Position numbers and translations under genes: made by a program
The notes under the pieces: model-generated
Database searches by the model: none
The model's input: the letters and a program-made list of their open reading frames with translations, nothing else
Told to the model about the DNA's origin: nothing
Shown: piece after piece, positions 19,623-28,520 of the stretch
Position numbering within the stretch: position 1 is the first letter of the stretch
Layout: each line of letters starts with the position of its first letter
NCBI RefSeq assembly: GCF_003252725.1
Contig: NZ_QEPO01000001.1
Location: forward strand, 434,001 to 498,000
Length of the DNA stretch: 64,000 bases
Reading direction: 5' to 3'
Source of the DNA: Haemophilus parainfluenzae
GTDB lineage: Bacteria; Pseudomonadota; Gammaproteobacteria; Enterobacterales; Pasteurellaceae

Positions 19623-20978
19623 ATGAAACATATTCATATTTTAGGCATCTGCGGGACCTTTATGGGCGGCGTTGCGATGATTGCCAAACAAATGGGCTAT
19701 AAAGTCACAGGCTCCGATACTAATGTTTACCCGCCAATGAGCACTTTTTTACAAGAGCAGGGTATTGAAATTATTCCTAATTATGATGTAGCTCAACTTC
19801 AGCCAGCACCCGATATGGTAATTGTCGGAAATGCTATGAAGCGTGGTAATCCTTGCGTGGAATATGTTTTAGACAATGCGTTGCCTTATACATCAGGCCC
19901 ACAATGGTTACATGATCATTTATTGCGTAATCGTTGGGTGTTAGCAGTTTCAGGTACACATGGTAAAACCACAACAACGGGTATGTTGGCCTGGATTTTA
20001 GAACAAAATGGGTTAAAACCAGGTTTCCTAATCGGGGGAATTGCGGGGAATTTTGGTACCTCTGCTCGTTTAGGGGAAAGTGAGTTCTTCGTGATTGAAG
20101 CGGATGAGTACGATACGGCGTTCTTTGATAAACGTTCTAAATTTGTACATTACAATCCAAAAACTTTGATCATCAACAATATCAGCTTCGATCATGCTGA
20201 CATCTTCGACGATCTTCACGCGATCCAGCGTCAATTCCATCATATGATCAGAACCATTCCTTCCAGAGGACGTGTTCTTTCTTTTGCAGATGAACAGAGT
20301 GTGAAAGAAACTCTCAATATGGGATGTTGGTCAGAACAGCAATTTATCGGTAAAGATAAAGAATGGTTTGCGGAACGTATTACTAATGATTGTTCTGAAT
20401 TTGCTGTATTCCATCACGGTAAAAAAGTGGCTGAAGTGAAATGGAATATTGTCGGACAGCACAATATGCACAATGCTTTAATGGCAATTGTAGCCGCTTA
20501 CCATGTGAGTGTCAAAATTGAAGATGCATGTCAGGCATTAGGTAGCTTTATCAATGCAAAACGTCGTTTAGAAGTGAAGGGGGAAGTCAACGGTATTACG
20601 GTTTATGATGACTTCGCTCACCATCCAGAAGCAATTCTGGCGACACTTACGGCGTTGCGTGACAAAGTGGGTGGTGGCGTACGTATTCTTGCCGTATTAG
20701 AGCCTCGTTCAAACACTATGAAAATGGGGGTGCATAAAGATGAAATTGCACCAGCACTTGGACGAGCTGATGCGGTGTTTATGTTACAACCAGATAATAT
20801 TCCATGGGATGTGGCTGAAATTGCGGGACAATGTGTTCAACCCGCACATTACACAGGAAATATTGATAAATTAGTGGATATGATTGTGGCTGAAGCGAAA
20901 CCAACGGATCAGATTCTTGTAATGTCAAACGGTAGCTTTGGTGGCATTCATCAAAAGATTTTAGATCGATTAAAATAA
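19623..20978 (+). CDS. mpl: Mpl, murein tripeptide ligase (peptidoglycan recycling)
   Basis: Attaches recycled L-Ala-gamma-D-Glu-meso-DAP to UDP-MurNAc. 451 residues, Mur ligase fold: N-terminal UDP-binding HILGICGTFMGGVA, P-loop GTHGKTTT at residues 111-118, EADEYDTAF, FDHADIFDD, and the C-terminal domain with VYDDFAHHPEAI and LEPRSNTMKMG. These last features separate Mpl from MurC. A terminator made of paired uptake signals follows. Confidence 0.95.
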   Translation: MKHIHILGICGTFMGGVAMIAKQMGYKVTGSDTNVYPPMSTFLQEQGIEIIPNYDVAQLQPAPDMVIVGNAMKRGNPCVEYVLDNALPYTSGPQWLHDHLLRNRWVLAVSGTHGKTTTTGMLAWILEQNGLKPGFLIGGIAGNFGTSARLGESEFFVIEADEYDTAFFDKRSKFVHYNPKTLIINNISFDHADIFDDLHAIQRQFHHMIRTIPSRGRVLSFADEQSVKETLNMGCWSEQQFIGKDKEWFAERITNDCSEFAVFHHGKKVAEVKWNIVGQHNMHNALMAIVAAYHVSVKIEDACQALGSFINAKRRLEVKGEVNGITVYDDFAHHPEAILATLTALRDKVGGGVRILAVLEPRSNTMKMGVHKDEIAPALGRADAVFMLQPDNIPWDVAEIAGQCVQPAHYTGNIDKLVDMIVAEAKPTDQILVMSNGSFGGIHQKILDRLK

Positions 20979-20987
20979 TCTCAATAT

Positions 20988-21028
20988 AAAGTGCGGTCAA
21001 AAATGAGAGTATTTTTGACCGCACTTTT
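20988..21028 (+). terminator. Terminator after mpl built from two uptake signals
   Basis: AAAGTGCGGTCAAAAAT and ATTTTTGACCGCACTTT form a long near-perfect stem, followed by TT. Both arms are complete uptake signals. Confidence 0.8.
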
Positions 21029-21052
21029 TATCATCAGAAATAAGGAAATAGC

Positions 21053-21559
21053 ATGGCTGATCCACATATTGAATCTCCAATGGATGTTTGGGATAAACTC
21101 ACCGTCATTATTTATCGTACAGGCTTTGTGATTGCAGCATTTAGCATCTTGGCTTTAACTTGGTATCCTCAACAGGCTCAAATTGCCGTATTAATTGCAG
21201 CAACTTGTTGTGCATCATCGCTTCATATTTATTTAAAGCATTTCCGCTTAACATTTCAATTTGCCATGTGGCTTGCACTCTTATGTGCGCTTTTAGGTTG
21301 GCATGAATTAGCGTTAGGTGGTGCATTAGTCACACTGGGCGGTTTATGCTTTAAAGAATACTTCTGTTTTAGAGTACCGCTATTAAATTTACAACCTGCA
21401 TTTGTCGCCGCACTTTGGTTTGCTTGGGTATTTGAAGGGGGTTGGATTACTCGAATTTTATCGTTAATTGTCGGCGGATTATTATTGATTCTTGCGGTTC
21501 AAAAATGGCGAATGTCATTGCACTTTGATATTGGCGATAAGACAAAGTATCAAATCTAA
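21053..21559 (+). CDS. Predicted integral membrane protein (DUF2301-like)
   Basis: 168 residues with about five to six hydrophobic segments. The soluble N-terminus reads MADPHIESPMDVWDKLTVIIYR; a conserved-looking block LCFKEYFCFRVPLLNLQPAF lies in the middle; the end is WRMSLHFDIGDKTKYQI. It resembles the uncharacterised DUF2301 family, which has no assigned function. It may be read from its own promoter after the mpl terminator. I cannot assign a role. Confidence 0.65.
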   Translation: MADPHIESPMDVWDKLTVIIYRTGFVIAAFSILALTWYPQQAQIAVLIAATCCASSLHIYLKHFRLTFQFAMWLALLCALLGWHELALGGALVTLGGLCFKEYFCFRVPLLNLQPAFVAALWFAWVFEGGWITRILSLIVGGLLLILAVQKWRMSLHFDIGDKTKYQI

Positions 21560-21573
21560 TAAGATTGATAAAT

Positions 21574-21607
21574 AAAGGCATAATGTTTCAAAACATTGTG
21601 CCTTTTT
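21574..21607 (+). terminator. Terminator after the DUF2301-like gene
   Basis: Stem AAAGGCATAATGTT / AACATTGTGCCTTT (one G-T pair) with the loop TCAA, then TTATTTTTT. Confidence 0.85.
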
Positions 21608-21713
21608 ATTTTTTAGTATTCTATAAAAATTAAAATTGTGATCTTGTTCTCATTTTTTAATATAAAGCCGATCTATGCGATAGTTTTTTTTAATGATCAA
21701 TATATAATAATAA

Positions 21714-21737
21714 ATATCATTATTATTATCATTATTA
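21714..21737. promoter_or_regulatory. Fur box array before the TonB-dependent receptor
   Basis: Read on the minus strand the segment is AATAAT-GATAAT-AATAAT-GATATT, a run of hexamers close to the GATAAT units of the Fur consensus. It lies between a TATAAT at 21703-21708 and the Shine-Dalgarno sequence GAGGAGG at 21742-21748, where a repressor would block initiation. It implies iron repression of the receptor. Confidence 0.65.
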
Positions 21738-21754
21738 GATTGAGGAGGATTGAG

Positions 21755-24700
21755 ATGGATGACTCAAAAAAAAATTACACCACCGCAACTTTATTGCTTT
21801 TTTCTTTTATGGGGATAACCCCTTTAGTAGCTCTAGCGGAAGAAATAAATCAATTGGAAACCATTAATGTTAATGCAACGGCAGAAAATAAGATATTAGC
21901 GGGTAAAGATGAGGTTTATAGTAAAAACAATGTCACTGAATATAAAAGCAAAAAAGAAATTGAAACTTATCATTCTCAATCTGTATCTGATTTATTAAGT
22001 GGTATTACAGGCGTCTATAGTGGCGATGCGCGTAATGGCGGTGCGATTGATCCAATCATTCGAAGTTCTTGGGGACAAGGTCGGATTCCTGTATTAGTTG
22101 ATGATACTGAACAGGCGATTACCATTTGGCGCGGTTATTCCGGTGTAAGTAATCGTAACTATCTTGATCCATTTTTAGTGAGTGAAGTAAATGTGGAAAA
22201 AGGTCCCAATTTAGACCGCACTTTACGCTCCGGCGCGGCAGGTACGATTCGTATGACGACGCTCAACCCCGACGACATCATCAAACCCGGCAAGAAATGG
22301 GGCATTGAGCTTAAAACGGAGACAGCCAACAATTCCATTAAGGCTCGTCCTTATGAAGGCATACCTATTGGGCAGGATTATCGACTTGTTGCACCGGATG
22401 GGCGTGCTGAATTAGCTGAATGGGCGTTGTATTTTAAAGATGATGATCGGATTAGCCCAAGAAAAAAAGGCAGAAACAAACCTTTACACGATAATGCTGT
22501 ACGTTTAGCGTTAGCCGCAAAAGACGATGGTTATGAAGTCTTAGGGGCGTATGCTTATCGTAATAAAGGGAATTATTTTGCTGGTAAACGGGGAGGAAAA
22601 AAATACGGTGAAGGAACAACCGGCCCGCTTAATTTAGATAAAAACTCCGATGACCCTTATATTCCACTCATTGCTCGAATTTATAAACCGGGTGAAGAAG
22701 TACCAAATACATCTTATGAAAGCCGATCTTGGTTATTAAAGGGAAAATTCCACTTTAATAAACATACTTCACTTTCAGCGAACTTCCGAGACACGCAAAT
22801 AAATTATGGTGACATAATGCCTTCCCGACTTGGCTATAACTATGCTGCGCGTAATACCGTCACCCAATGGCCACTAGCAGATGTAAAACAAAAAACAGGT
22901 AATGTTGAGTTTTCCTATAACCCGCCGGATAACAAATGGCTTGATTTAAAGATAGGTGTTTGGGCAGTAAAAAATGATACGGCAACTAATACATCGGGCG
23001 GCTCACCGGGCGATGTGCTTTTTAGCGATTATGAAACTCAATTACTTGGAAGTGAAGCGTACATCCAACTGGTTAATGAACTCGGTGATAAAGCTTATGA
23101 TTTTGATCAGATAGAAGATCCTGTTGAACGTAAACGAGCACAAGATCGCGTTTATGAAATTTTTCATAATAAAGTAAAAGAATATATGAAAAATCCTAAA
23201 TTTAAAAATATTGATGGGATTTTTAATACTCAACCCGCTCAAGTGCAATTTGCCCGTGATAATCATATGGGAATAACCTTTAGCAATGTCACGGAACTAA
23301 GTCCAAAACTTCGTTTAAGCATTATGACAAATTACCGTCGTGAAACTTTAGACAGTACCAATGTTTATGAGCTTTGGGATAAATATCAACTTACTGCATT
23401 TAATCAATACGAGACTGATGCTAAAACAGAAGGGGAAAACCTTACCTGTGTGGAAGGCAATTTACATGGTATTTGCCGAGTATCAAACTCTGCTCGTTCA
23501 GGAAATCGAAAAGGCAACCGAAATGAATTCAATGCAGGCTTTAAATTTGAATATTCACCAACCGATTGGTTATTACTGACTGCCGGGATGAAATATACCC
23601 ATTACAAATCTAAGGATCGCGGTTTGCAGGAGAAAATTGCAAACTTAAAACAGGAAGAGGTATTAACCGAATCACGTATTCCATTTACAGTAAGAAAATT
23701 GAAACAAGTCGCCCCTGAAATAACACAAGACTATATAAATTTTGAAAGAAAAAATAATTTAAGAGTTTCTCTTGAGGCAGAATTTAAAAAATTATATCCA
23801 ATACCTGCTGATGATTCACCAGAATTACAAAAATGGCTTGATGATCGTGATGAGTATGTTGTTTCACATGGCTGGACTCCAACCACAGATGAGGAATATG
23901 ATAGTTGGTTACAGCTCAGTGGTAATAATAATGGTGAATGGGATGAATCTGCAACGCAGACTATTTATTGGGAACGGGACGAATATGGTAATTTTTCTGT
24001 TGAGCATTTTCCGTTTACGGATGGACGCATTACAAAAGAAATGTTAGAAAAAAAAGCAATCCATCCACAAACCGGGAAAGAAGATTATTTATATGACATT
24101 GGTGCTGATTTTTCCGGTTCGCCAGAAAAAACACCAATAACCAAAGAACAGTGGGAAAAAATGAAAAAGGCAGAGCGTAAAGATCACGCTTGGGCACCTT
24201 CCTTTAGTGCTACCGCATTTTTAAGTGATAACGCCAGAATTTATGTGCGCTATGATGAAACCAAACGTATGCCGAGTATTTTTGAAGATACCATTGGCTA
24301 TTCCATTGATATTCTCACGCCACTTTATAAACGTAAACCGGAACACAGCAAAAATATTGAAGTGGGCTATGTACATGATTTACGTGGTTTCTTCCCAAGT
24401 TTACGCCGTGCGGATATTCGCCTAAATTGGTACAAAAACACCACGAAAAATATTTTTGACCGTGATATTAATTATGAGATGAAGCAGTTTGATAAACGGA
24501 TTTTAGAAGGTGTAGAATTATCCGCTCGTTATGATCAAGGTCGCATCTTCGGTGATATCGGTATTAGCTACAACATCAAAAATAAATTCTGCGATAAAAG
24601 TTCAGCAATTCGAGATGTTGGTAGTACGGGTGATATACGTACATTTAAAGCCTATCCCGAATGTGTTAATGGTGGTAATGAAAACGGCTACTTAAAAAAT

Positions 24701-25039
24701 GCCATTTTACCGAAATACAGCATTACCTCAAATCTTGGTGTACGTTTCTTAGATGAACGATTAGAAGTTGGCACGCGCATGGTGTATCACACCAATGTAA
24801 AAGAAACCCGCAATAAATCCTTGCGTGATGCTGGTTGGTTTGCCAATAGCAATAATAACCCACGTTGGCAACCAGTGTTCTTGGTAGATGCGTATATGAA
24901 TTACAAAGTGAATGAGAATCTTGCGCTGTCATTGTCTGCGACAAATTTAACCGATCGTTATTATCTTGATCCAATGACACGTTCCTCCATGCCTGCACCG
25001 GGAAGAACGATTAAATTTGGGTTGACGGCAACCTTCTAG
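21755..25039 (+). CDS. TonB-dependent outer-membrane receptor, substrate unknown
   Basis: 1094 residues from MDDSKKNYTTATLL at 21755, placed by the strong GAGGAGG; the frame is open 39 codons further upstream but that part covers the Fur box. A signal peptide ends near LVALAEE, then a TonB-box-like ETINVNA, the plug domain (SVSDLLSGITGVYSGDARNGG, VPVLVDD-like PVLVDDTEQAI, VEKGPNLD) and the barrel, closing with NLTDRYYLDPMTRSS and the aromatic end GLTATF. An unusually long charged segment (roughly residues 625-810) rich in Glu, Lys and Trp probably forms a large surface loop; two cysteines in ENLTCVEGNLHGICRV may form a disulfide. No FRAP/NPNL haem motif was seen. Nine A in a row lie at codons 4-7. 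Regulation by Fur suggests an iron source; the ligand is unknown. Confidence 0.85.
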   Translation: MDDSKKNYTTATLLLFSFMGITPLVALAEEINQLETINVNATAENKILAGKDEVYSKNNVTEYKSKKEIETYHSQSVSDLLSGITGVYSGDARNGGAIDPIIRSSWGQGRIPVLVDDTEQAITIWRGYSGVSNRNYLDPFLVSEVNVEKGPNLDRTLRSGAAGTIRMTTLNPDDIIKPGKKWGIELKTETANNSIKARPYEGIPIGQDYRLVAPDGRAELAEWALYFKDDDRISPRKKGRNKPLHDNAVRLALAAKDDGYEVLGAYAYRNKGNYFAGKRGGKKYGEGTTGPLNLDKNSDDPYIPLIARIYKPGEEVPNTSYESRSWLLKGKFHFNKHTSLSANFRDTQINYGDIMPSRLGYNYAARNTVTQWPLADVKQKTGNVEFSYNPPDNKWLDLKIGVWAVKNDTATNTSGGSPGDVLFSDYETQLLGSEAYIQLVNELGDKAYDFDQIEDPVERKRAQDRVYEIFHNKVKEYMKNPKFKNIDGIFNTQPAQVQFARDNHMGITFSNVTELSPKLRLSIMTNYRRETLDSTNVYELWDKYQLTAFNQYETDAKTEGENLTCVEGNLHGICRVSNSARSGNRKGNRNEFNAGFKFEYSPTDWLLLTAGMKYTHYKSKDRGLQEKIANLKQEEVLTESRIPFTVRKLKQVAPEITQDYINFERKNNLRVSLEAEFKKLYPIPADDSPELQKWLDDRDEYVVSHGWTPTTDEEYDSWLQLSGNNNGEWDESATQTIYWERDEYGNFSVEHFPFTDGRITKEMLEKKAIHPQTGKEDYLYDIGADFSGSPEKTPITKEQWEKMKKAERKDHAWAPSFSATAFLSDNARIYVRYDETKRMPSIFEDTIGYSIDILTPLYKRKPEHSKNIEVGYVHDLRGFFPSLRRADIRLNWYKNTTKNIFDRDINYEMKQFDKRILEGVELSARYDQGRIFGDIGISYNIKNKFCDKSSAIRDVGSTGDIRTFKAYPECVNGGNENGYLKNAILPKYSITSNLGVRFLDERLEVGTRMVYHTNVKETRNKSLRDAGWFANSNNNPRWQPVFLVDAYMNYKVNENLALSLSATNLTDRYYLDPMTRSSMPAPGRTIKFGLTATF

Positions 25040-25064
25040 AATAGAAAACAGTCACTTTGAATAC

Positions 25065-25090
25065 AAAAAAGCACCGAAATTTCGGTGCTT
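25065..25090 (-). terminator. Terminator of tRNA-fMet, shared with the receptor gene
   Basis: Perfect palindrome AAGCACCGAAA/TTTCGGTGCTT. On the minus strand it is followed by six T, ending the tRNA transcript; it may also stop the convergent receptor mRNA. Confidence 0.8.
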
Positions 25091-25097
25091 TATAATT

Positions 25098-25174
25098 TGG
25101 TTGCGGGGGCCGGATTTGAACCGACGGCCTTCGGGTTATGAGCCCGACGAGCTACCAAGCTGCTCCACCCCGCG
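25098..25174 (-). tRNA. Initiator tRNA-fMet (CAU)
   Basis: 77-nt minus-strand tRNA beginning CGCGGGG and ending CCCCGCA-ACCA. The unpaired first base (C1 opposite A72) and three G-C pairs in the anticodon stem (GGGCTCATAACCC) mark the initiator rather than elongator methionine tRNA. Confidence 0.97.
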
Positions 25175-25187
25175 TCTGATGGCGCGT

Positions 25188-25215
25188 AATATACTCGTTT
25201 CAAAAATTATTGCAA
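25188..25215 (-). promoter_or_regulatory. Promoter of tRNA-fMet
   Basis: Minus-strand -35 TTGCAA (25215-25210), 16-base spacer, -10 TATATT (25193-25188), 14 bases before the tRNA. Confidence 0.75.
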
Positions 25216-25365
25216 GATTTAAACTGAATTTGACTTTCTGTTTGTTAAGAAAATAAACAATGTGAATATTAATTAATCATTTTATGAAATAGTGCTAGTC
25301 CTAAAAGGGAATTTTTGATAGCGTATGCAACTTTGTATTAGTTAGTTTAATTTAGGAAAATAAGA

Positions 25366-26493
25366 ATGAAATTTCGTCAAAATCTCGCCGTAAAAATTCT
25401 TTCTGTAATGGCGGCTGTTTCAGTGCTTGCATCATGTGGTTCAGCACCAAGTAAAGTCTCTTCAAAAAATAATTCTAGCTTGCCGCGTACTGCGACAGGC
25501 GACGATCCACAAAAATTTGGTGCAAAGTATAGTGGACGTAATTATCAACAAGCTATTTTAAGCCCAGTGGCTTCCGTGGAGAACAAAAGTGCGGTTGTTA
25601 ATCAAGGTGATTTTTTAACGCAGTTGACGAATGTTCGTGATTATTCAAATTCATTAACAAATCGCTTTGCGGCGAATTATGGCAAAATCACTAACTGGGT
25701 ACTTGCAGGGGCTAATGTGAATGAATTAGCACAATACGGCATTAACCCACAGATTATGAAAGGTTTCGATGGTTATCAAAATGTGTTGATGACAGGTTAT
25801 TACTCACCGGTTATTCATGCGCGCCGTACTGCACAGGGCCAATATCAACATCCAATTTATGCGATGCCAAGTTATAAACGTTATAGCCGTGCAGAAATTT
25901 ATAATGGTGCATTAGCTGGACAAGGCTTAGAGCTCGCTTACAGTGATTCAATGATGGATAACTTCTTATTAGGCGTACAGGGGAGTGGCTATGTTGATTA
26001 TGGTGACGGCAATTTAAATTATTTAGCCTATGCTGGCCAAAATGGCTATAAATATCAAGCGGTTGGTCGTTTGTTAGTAGAAGATGGTGAAATTCCAAAA
26101 GAAAAAATGTCTATCCAAGCGATTCGTGAATGGGGGAAAGCAAACCCATCTCGAGTACGAGAATTGTTAGAACGTAATCCATCTTATGTTTTCTTTAAAA
26201 ACGATCCAACGGGTGAAGTAAAAGGTTCTGCAGGTGTGCCTTTAGTGCCAATGGCTGCTGTTGCTTCTGACCGTAATGTCATTCCTTCTGGAACCGTATT
26301 ATTAGTTGAAGTGCCGGATATTGATAATGATGGTAACTGGATGGGTACACACAAATTACACTTAATGGTGGCACTTGATGTGGGCGGTGCGGTAAATGGT
26401 CACCACTTTGACTTATATCGTGGTATTGGTGATCAGGCAGGCCATATCGCAGGTTTATCAAAACACTATGGACGTGTTTGGGTGCTACAATAA
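25366..26493 (+). CDS. mltA: MltA, membrane-bound lytic murein transglycosylase A
   Basis: Outer-membrane lipoprotein that cleaves peptidoglycan glycan strands, forming 1,6-anhydromuramic ends. 375 residues; lipobox LASC with the lipidated Cys24 followed by Gly (no inner-membrane retention Asp). The MltA domain (MTGYYSPVIHARRT, PIYAMP, GVQGSGYVDYGDG) precedes the catalytic 3D domain with VPLVPMAAVASDRNVIPSGT and LMVALDVGGAVNGHHFDLYRG; the Asp in ALDVGGA is the catalytic one. The stop overlaps the tcdA start (TAATG), as neighbours in one operon. Confidence 0.95.
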   Translation: MKFRQNLAVKILSVMAAVSVLASCGSAPSKVSSKNNSSLPRTATGDDPQKFGAKYSGRNYQQAILSPVASVENKSAVVNQGDFLTQLTNVRDYSNSLTNRFAANYGKITNWVLAGANVNELAQYGINPQIMKGFDGYQNVLMTGYYSPVIHARRTAQGQYQHPIYAMPSYKRYSRAEIYNGALAGQGLELAYSDSMMDNFLLGVQGSGYVDYGDGNLNYLAYAGQNGYKYQAVGRLLVEDGEIPKEKMSIQAIREWGKANPSRVRELLERNPSYVFFKNDPTGEVKGSAGVPLVPMAAVASDRNVIPSGTVLLVEVPDIDNDGNWMGTHKLHLMVALDVGGAVNGHHFDLYRGIGDQAGHIAGLSKHYGRVWVLQ

Positions 26494-27254
26494 TGGCTCG
26501 AGTCGATAACTACGAACAACGTTTTGGCGGCATTGGCCGCCTTTACACACCAGAAGGCTTGGCGCGTTTGCGTCAGGCTCATGTGTGCGTCATTGGTATT
26601 GGCGGCGTAGGTTCGTGGGTGGTGGAAGCATTGGCTCGGAGTGGCGTAGGGCAGATCACCATGATTGATATGGATGATATTTGTGTCACCAATATTAATC
26701 GTCAACTTCCTGCATTAAGCGGCAATATTGGCAAGCTTAAAACGGAAGTGATGGCAGAGCGCATTAAGCTGATTAATCCAGAATGTGTGGTGAATATTAT
26801 CGATGATTTCATTTCACCAGATAATCAAGCAGAATACTTAAATCGTGGCTATGATTATGTCATTGATGCCATTGATAATGTGAAAACCAAAGCGGCGATG
26901 ATTGCCTATTGCAAACGTAATAAAATCAAGATTATTACCATTGGTGGCGCAGGTGGTCAGACCGATCCTTCGAAAATTCAAATTGCTGATTTAAGCAAAA
27001 CGATTCAAGATCCATTATTGGCAAAAGTGCGGTCAGTTTTACGTAAGGATTTCAATTTTACTCAAAATCCACAACGTAAGTTTGCAGTTGATGCGGTGTT
27101 TTCCACCCAGCCTCTGATTTTCCCTAAAATGGGCGAGGGCTGTGAAGTATCAGCTACCATGAATTGTGCAAATGGTTTTGGTGCGGCAACTATGATCACC
27201 GCAACTTTTGGATTTTTTGCCGTTTCTCGGGTAATCGATAAATTATTAAAATAA
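26493..27254 (+). CDS. tcdA: TcdA (CsdL), tRNA threonylcarbamoyladenosine dehydratase
   Basis: E1-like enzyme that cyclises t6A37 of tRNA to ct6A using ATP. Start at 26493 (MARVDNYEQRFGGIGRLY), 253 residues. The ThiF/MoeB fold shows the nucleotide-binding GIGGVGSWVVEALARSG near residue 35, DMDDICVTNINRQLPA, and DAIDNVKTKAAMI. The start shares bases with the mltA stop, and the same gene pair is adjacent in E. coli. Confidence 0.94.
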   Translation: MARVDNYEQRFGGIGRLYTPEGLARLRQAHVCVIGIGGVGSWVVEALARSGVGQITMIDMDDICVTNINRQLPALSGNIGKLKTEVMAERIKLINPECVVNIIDDFISPDNQAEYLNRGYDYVIDAIDNVKTKAAMIAYCKRNKIKIITIGGAGGQTDPSKIQIADLSKTIQDPLLAKVRSVLRKDFNFTQNPQRKFAVDAVFSTQPLIFPKMGEGCEVSATMNCANGFGAATMITATFGFFAVSRVIDKLLK

Positions 27255-27260
27255 AGAAAT

Positions 27261-27290
27261 AAAGCGACGTGAAAACGTTGCTTTTTCTTT
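27261..27290 (+). terminator. Terminator after tcdA
   Basis: AAAGCGACGT / ACGTTGCTTT stem with the loop GAAA (one G-T pair) followed by TTCTTT. Confidence 0.8.
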
Positions 27291-27421
27291 ATGAATGAAA
27301 GTATTTAACAAGATGAAGAAATATCACTTCATTTTTTTATTTGGAATGTTGCAATTTTATCAAAAAGGAGTAGTCTATGTTGGCTTTGAGAATAATTCCC
27401 AATAAAAGTAAGGAAACAAAC

Positions 27422-28402
27422 ATGAAACAAGTATTAAAAATGAGTGCAATTTCTACCGCACTTTTAACCCTTCCAATGATGGCAAATGCAGATGTGTTAG
27501 CATCCGTGAAACCCCTCGGTTTTATTACATCATCTATTGCAAACGGTGTGACAGATACACAGGTTTTAGTACCAGCTGGTGCTTCTCCACATGATTACAG
27601 CTTAAAACTTTCAGATGTGCAAAAAGTGAAATCTGCAGATTTAGTGCTTTGGGTTGGTGAAGATATTGATGCTTTCTTAGCAAAACCAATTAGCCAAATT
27701 GATAGTAAAAAAGTCATCAATATTTCTGATATTCCAGAAATTAAACCGCTTTTAAGCAAAGTCCATCATGAACATTATCATGAAGGCGATGAACACGAGC
27801 ACGGTCATGATCATAAACATGGACACGATCATAAGCACGAACACGGTCATGACCATCACGACCACGATGTGGATGAAAATGGGTTAAGTGTGAACTGGCA
27901 TTTATGGTATTCACCAGCGATTAGCCAAATTGTGGCACAGAAAGTCGCGGATAAATTAACAGAACAATATCCGGATAAAAAAGAGCTCATCGCGAAAAAC
28001 TTAGCTGATTTTAACCGCACTTTGACTGAGCAAAGCGACAAGATCAAAGCACAATTAGCGCCACTTAAAGATAAAGGCTTCTTTGTATTCCATGATGCTT
28101 ATAGCTATTTCAATGATGCTTATGGTTTAAATCAAACTGGTTATTTCACCATTAATCCATTAGTGGCACCAGGTGCAAAAACCATTGCTCACATCAAAGA
28201 AGAAATTGAAGAACATCGTGTAAATTGTCTTTTTGCGGAGCCTCAATTCACACCAAAAGTGATTGATTCTCTTGCTCAAAGTACAAAAGTTAACGTAGGT
28301 CGTTTAGATCCTATTGGCGATAACGTACAGCTTGGTCCAAATTCTTATGCGAATTTCCTTCAAGCAACAGCTGATAGCTATGCTCAATGTTTAAGTAAAT
28401 AA
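27422..28402 (+). CDS. znuA: ZnuA, zinc ABC transporter substrate-binding protein
   Basis: Periplasmic zinc-binding protein of the ZnuABC importer. I start at MKQVLKMSAIS (27422, 326 residues); 15 codons upstream precede a normal signal peptide that ends at MANADV. Zinc ligands of the cluster 9 fold are visible in AGASPHDYSL, NWHLWYSP and FHDAYSYF. A very His/Asp/Glu-rich loop lies between (about residues 115-145, HEHGHDHKHGHDHK), typical of ZnuA and thought to gather zinc. znuB and znuC are not next to it. I did not find a convincing Zur operator upstream, only a weak ATGAAG/CTTCAT repeat at 27313-27332. Confidence 0.94.
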   Translation: MKQVLKMSAISTALLTLPMMANADVLASVKPLGFITSSIANGVTDTQVLVPAGASPHDYSLKLSDVQKVKSADLVLWVGEDIDAFLAKPISQIDSKKVINISDIPEIKPLLSKVHHEHYHEGDEHEHGHDHKHGHDHKHEHGHDHHDHDVDENGLSVNWHLWYSPAISQIVAQKVADKLTEQYPDKKELIAKNLADFNRTLTEQSDKIKAQLAPLKDKGFFVFHDAYSYFNDAYGLNQTGYFTINPLVAPGAKTIAHIKEEIEEHRVNCLFAEPQFTPKVIDSLAQSTKVNVGRLDPIGDNVQLGPNSYANFLQATADSYAQCLSK

Positions 28403-28419
28403 TTAAAATCTCCCCCTCG

Positions 28420-28442
28420 CCCCCTCTTTATAAAAGAGGGGG
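28420..28442. other. Strong hairpin downstream of znuA without T tract
   Basis: CCCCCTCTTT (28420-28429) and AAAGAGGGGG (28433-28442) form a perfect 10-bp stem with a 3-base loop. No T run follows on the plus strand, so termination is uncertain; it may protect the znuA mRNA end. Confidence 0.6.
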
Positions 28443-28520
28443 AATATTCTTGAAATATCCCCCAATTTAACCGCACTTTCGTGCTATAATTCGCCCAATT
28501 TTTCCCTATCGAGAAAACCC

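Noticed and set aside
21638..21754. Upstream 39-codon extension of the receptor
   Set aside because: It is a run of Ile codons made by the Fur box and A+T-rich promoter, and GAGGAGG points to the ATG at 21755.
21638..25174. The receptor as a tRNA-linked genomic island at tRNA-fMet
   Set aside because: No repeat of the tRNA 3' end is seen on the far side, no integrase is present, the gene contains an uptake signal and its composition is close to the neighbours.
27301..27421. Zur operator before znuA
   Set aside because: Only a weak ATGAAG/CTTCAT repeat and a single GGAATGTTGCA half-like element are seen; no symmetric match to the known Zur consensus.
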